Below the pieces are notes generated by a model that saw only the letters and a list, made by a program, of their open reading frames with translations, had not been told where the DNA came from and did no database searches. Below are positions 5,368-5,532 of a DNA stretch of 5,532 nt, piece after piece. A program made the position numbers and the translations under genes. Position 1 is the first letter of the stretch, and every line of letters begins with the position of its first letter. Source of the DNA: DASQHM01 sp035632095 (GTDB lineage: Bacteria; Pseudomonadota; Alphaproteobacteria; Ferrovibrionales; Ferrovibrionaceae); contig DASQHM010000008.1 in the NCBI GenBank assembly GCA_035632095.1, forward strand, positions 1 through 5,532. Reading direction: 5' to 3'.

Positions 5368-5532
5368 ATGCTCGGCATGCGTGTCGCTTCGCTTACCCTT
5401 TGCGTCGGCATTATCGCGGTGCTGCCGGCGCTCGCCGCCGACAACACGCCGCTCAAGGTGAAGCCCGGCTTGTGGGAGATGACCACCGACACCGAGCGCA
5501 GCGGCGCGCCGCCGATCCCGCCCGAAGCCCTC
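5368..5532 (+). CDS. exported DUF3617-family protein, 5' part only
   Basis: The reading frame is open from ATG 5368 to the right edge (55 codons), preceded by GGAG at 5358-5361 with 6-base spacing. Residues 1-24 are a signal peptide: Met-Arg start, hydrophobic VASLTLCVGIIAVLPALAA, probable cleavage at the ALAA/DN junction. Cys12 lies mid-core and does not form a lipobox, so this is not read as a lipoprotein. The mature part begins with PLKVKPGLWEMTTDTE; the KPGLWEM..T motif is the typical opening of DUF3617 (PF12276) proteins. These are small periplasmic proteins of unknown function, common in proteobacteria, usually with conserved cysteines further on that lie outside this window. A second ATG at 5377 could serve but gives a shorter n-region. 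Family call is from one motif, so moderately sure. Confidence 0.75.
   Translation, partial: MLGMRVASLTLCVGIIAVLPALAADNTPLKVKPGLWEMTTDTERSGAPPIPPEAL

Noticed and set aside
4679..5532. tRNA-Leu as an integration site for a mobile element
   Set aside because: No integrase gene and no second copy of the tRNA 3' end are visible in the bases to its right.
1..5532. CRISPR array, toxin-antitoxin, phage-defence or insertion-sequence content
   Set aside because: No regularly spaced repeats, transposase motifs, terminal inverted repeats or defence-gene domains are visible on either strand.

Overview
The window is high-GC bacterial DNA with compact genes, good Shine-Dalgarno sites and GC-rich third codon positions. 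The gene content fits an alphaproteobacterium of the Hyphomicrobiales (Bradyrhizobium / Rhodopseudomonas / Xanthobacteraceae-like): sfsA followed closely by map, a standalone CinA-N/MoaB-like protein divergent from sfsA, a tRNA-Leu with encoded CCA, and a pyrimidine/purine-rich intergenic hairpin of a kind common in that group. The taxonomic placement is inference from gene order and style, not from a search.

Layout, left to right. Positions 1-245 hold an open frame running in from the left edge that may be the end of an unrecognised gene (stop at 145-147), then a GC hairpin and the leader of the next gene. Positions 246-2111 (+) encode a secreted tannase/feruloyl esterase/MHETase-family serine hydrolase with a full catalytic triad, a Ca-binding loop and ten cysteines that fit the family's five disulfides. 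It ends in a His/Asp-rich tail. It converges on map across an 84-base gap holding a perfect 12-bp hairpin. On the minus strand sfsA (3066-3764) and map (2196-3035) form a probable operon, 30 bases apart. A 112-base AT-richer divergent intergenic region then leads rightward to a molybdopterin-binding-domain (COG1058) gene (3877-4626), a tRNA-Leu(UAA) (4679-4767), a glyoxalase-fold VOC gene (4805-5260), and the start of an exported DUF3617 protein (5368 to the right edge).

How the parts relate: the centre and right are mostly housekeeping or widely conserved genes (N-terminal Met removal, a putative nuclease, a cofactor-binding-fold protein, a tRNA). The accessory-looking gene is the exported ester hydrolase, which probably acts outside the cytoplasm on plant phenolic or other aromatic esters. 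I see no new multi-gene system here. The most unusual features are the hydrolase's metal-binding-like tail and its close fit to the MHETase disulfide and active-site layout.
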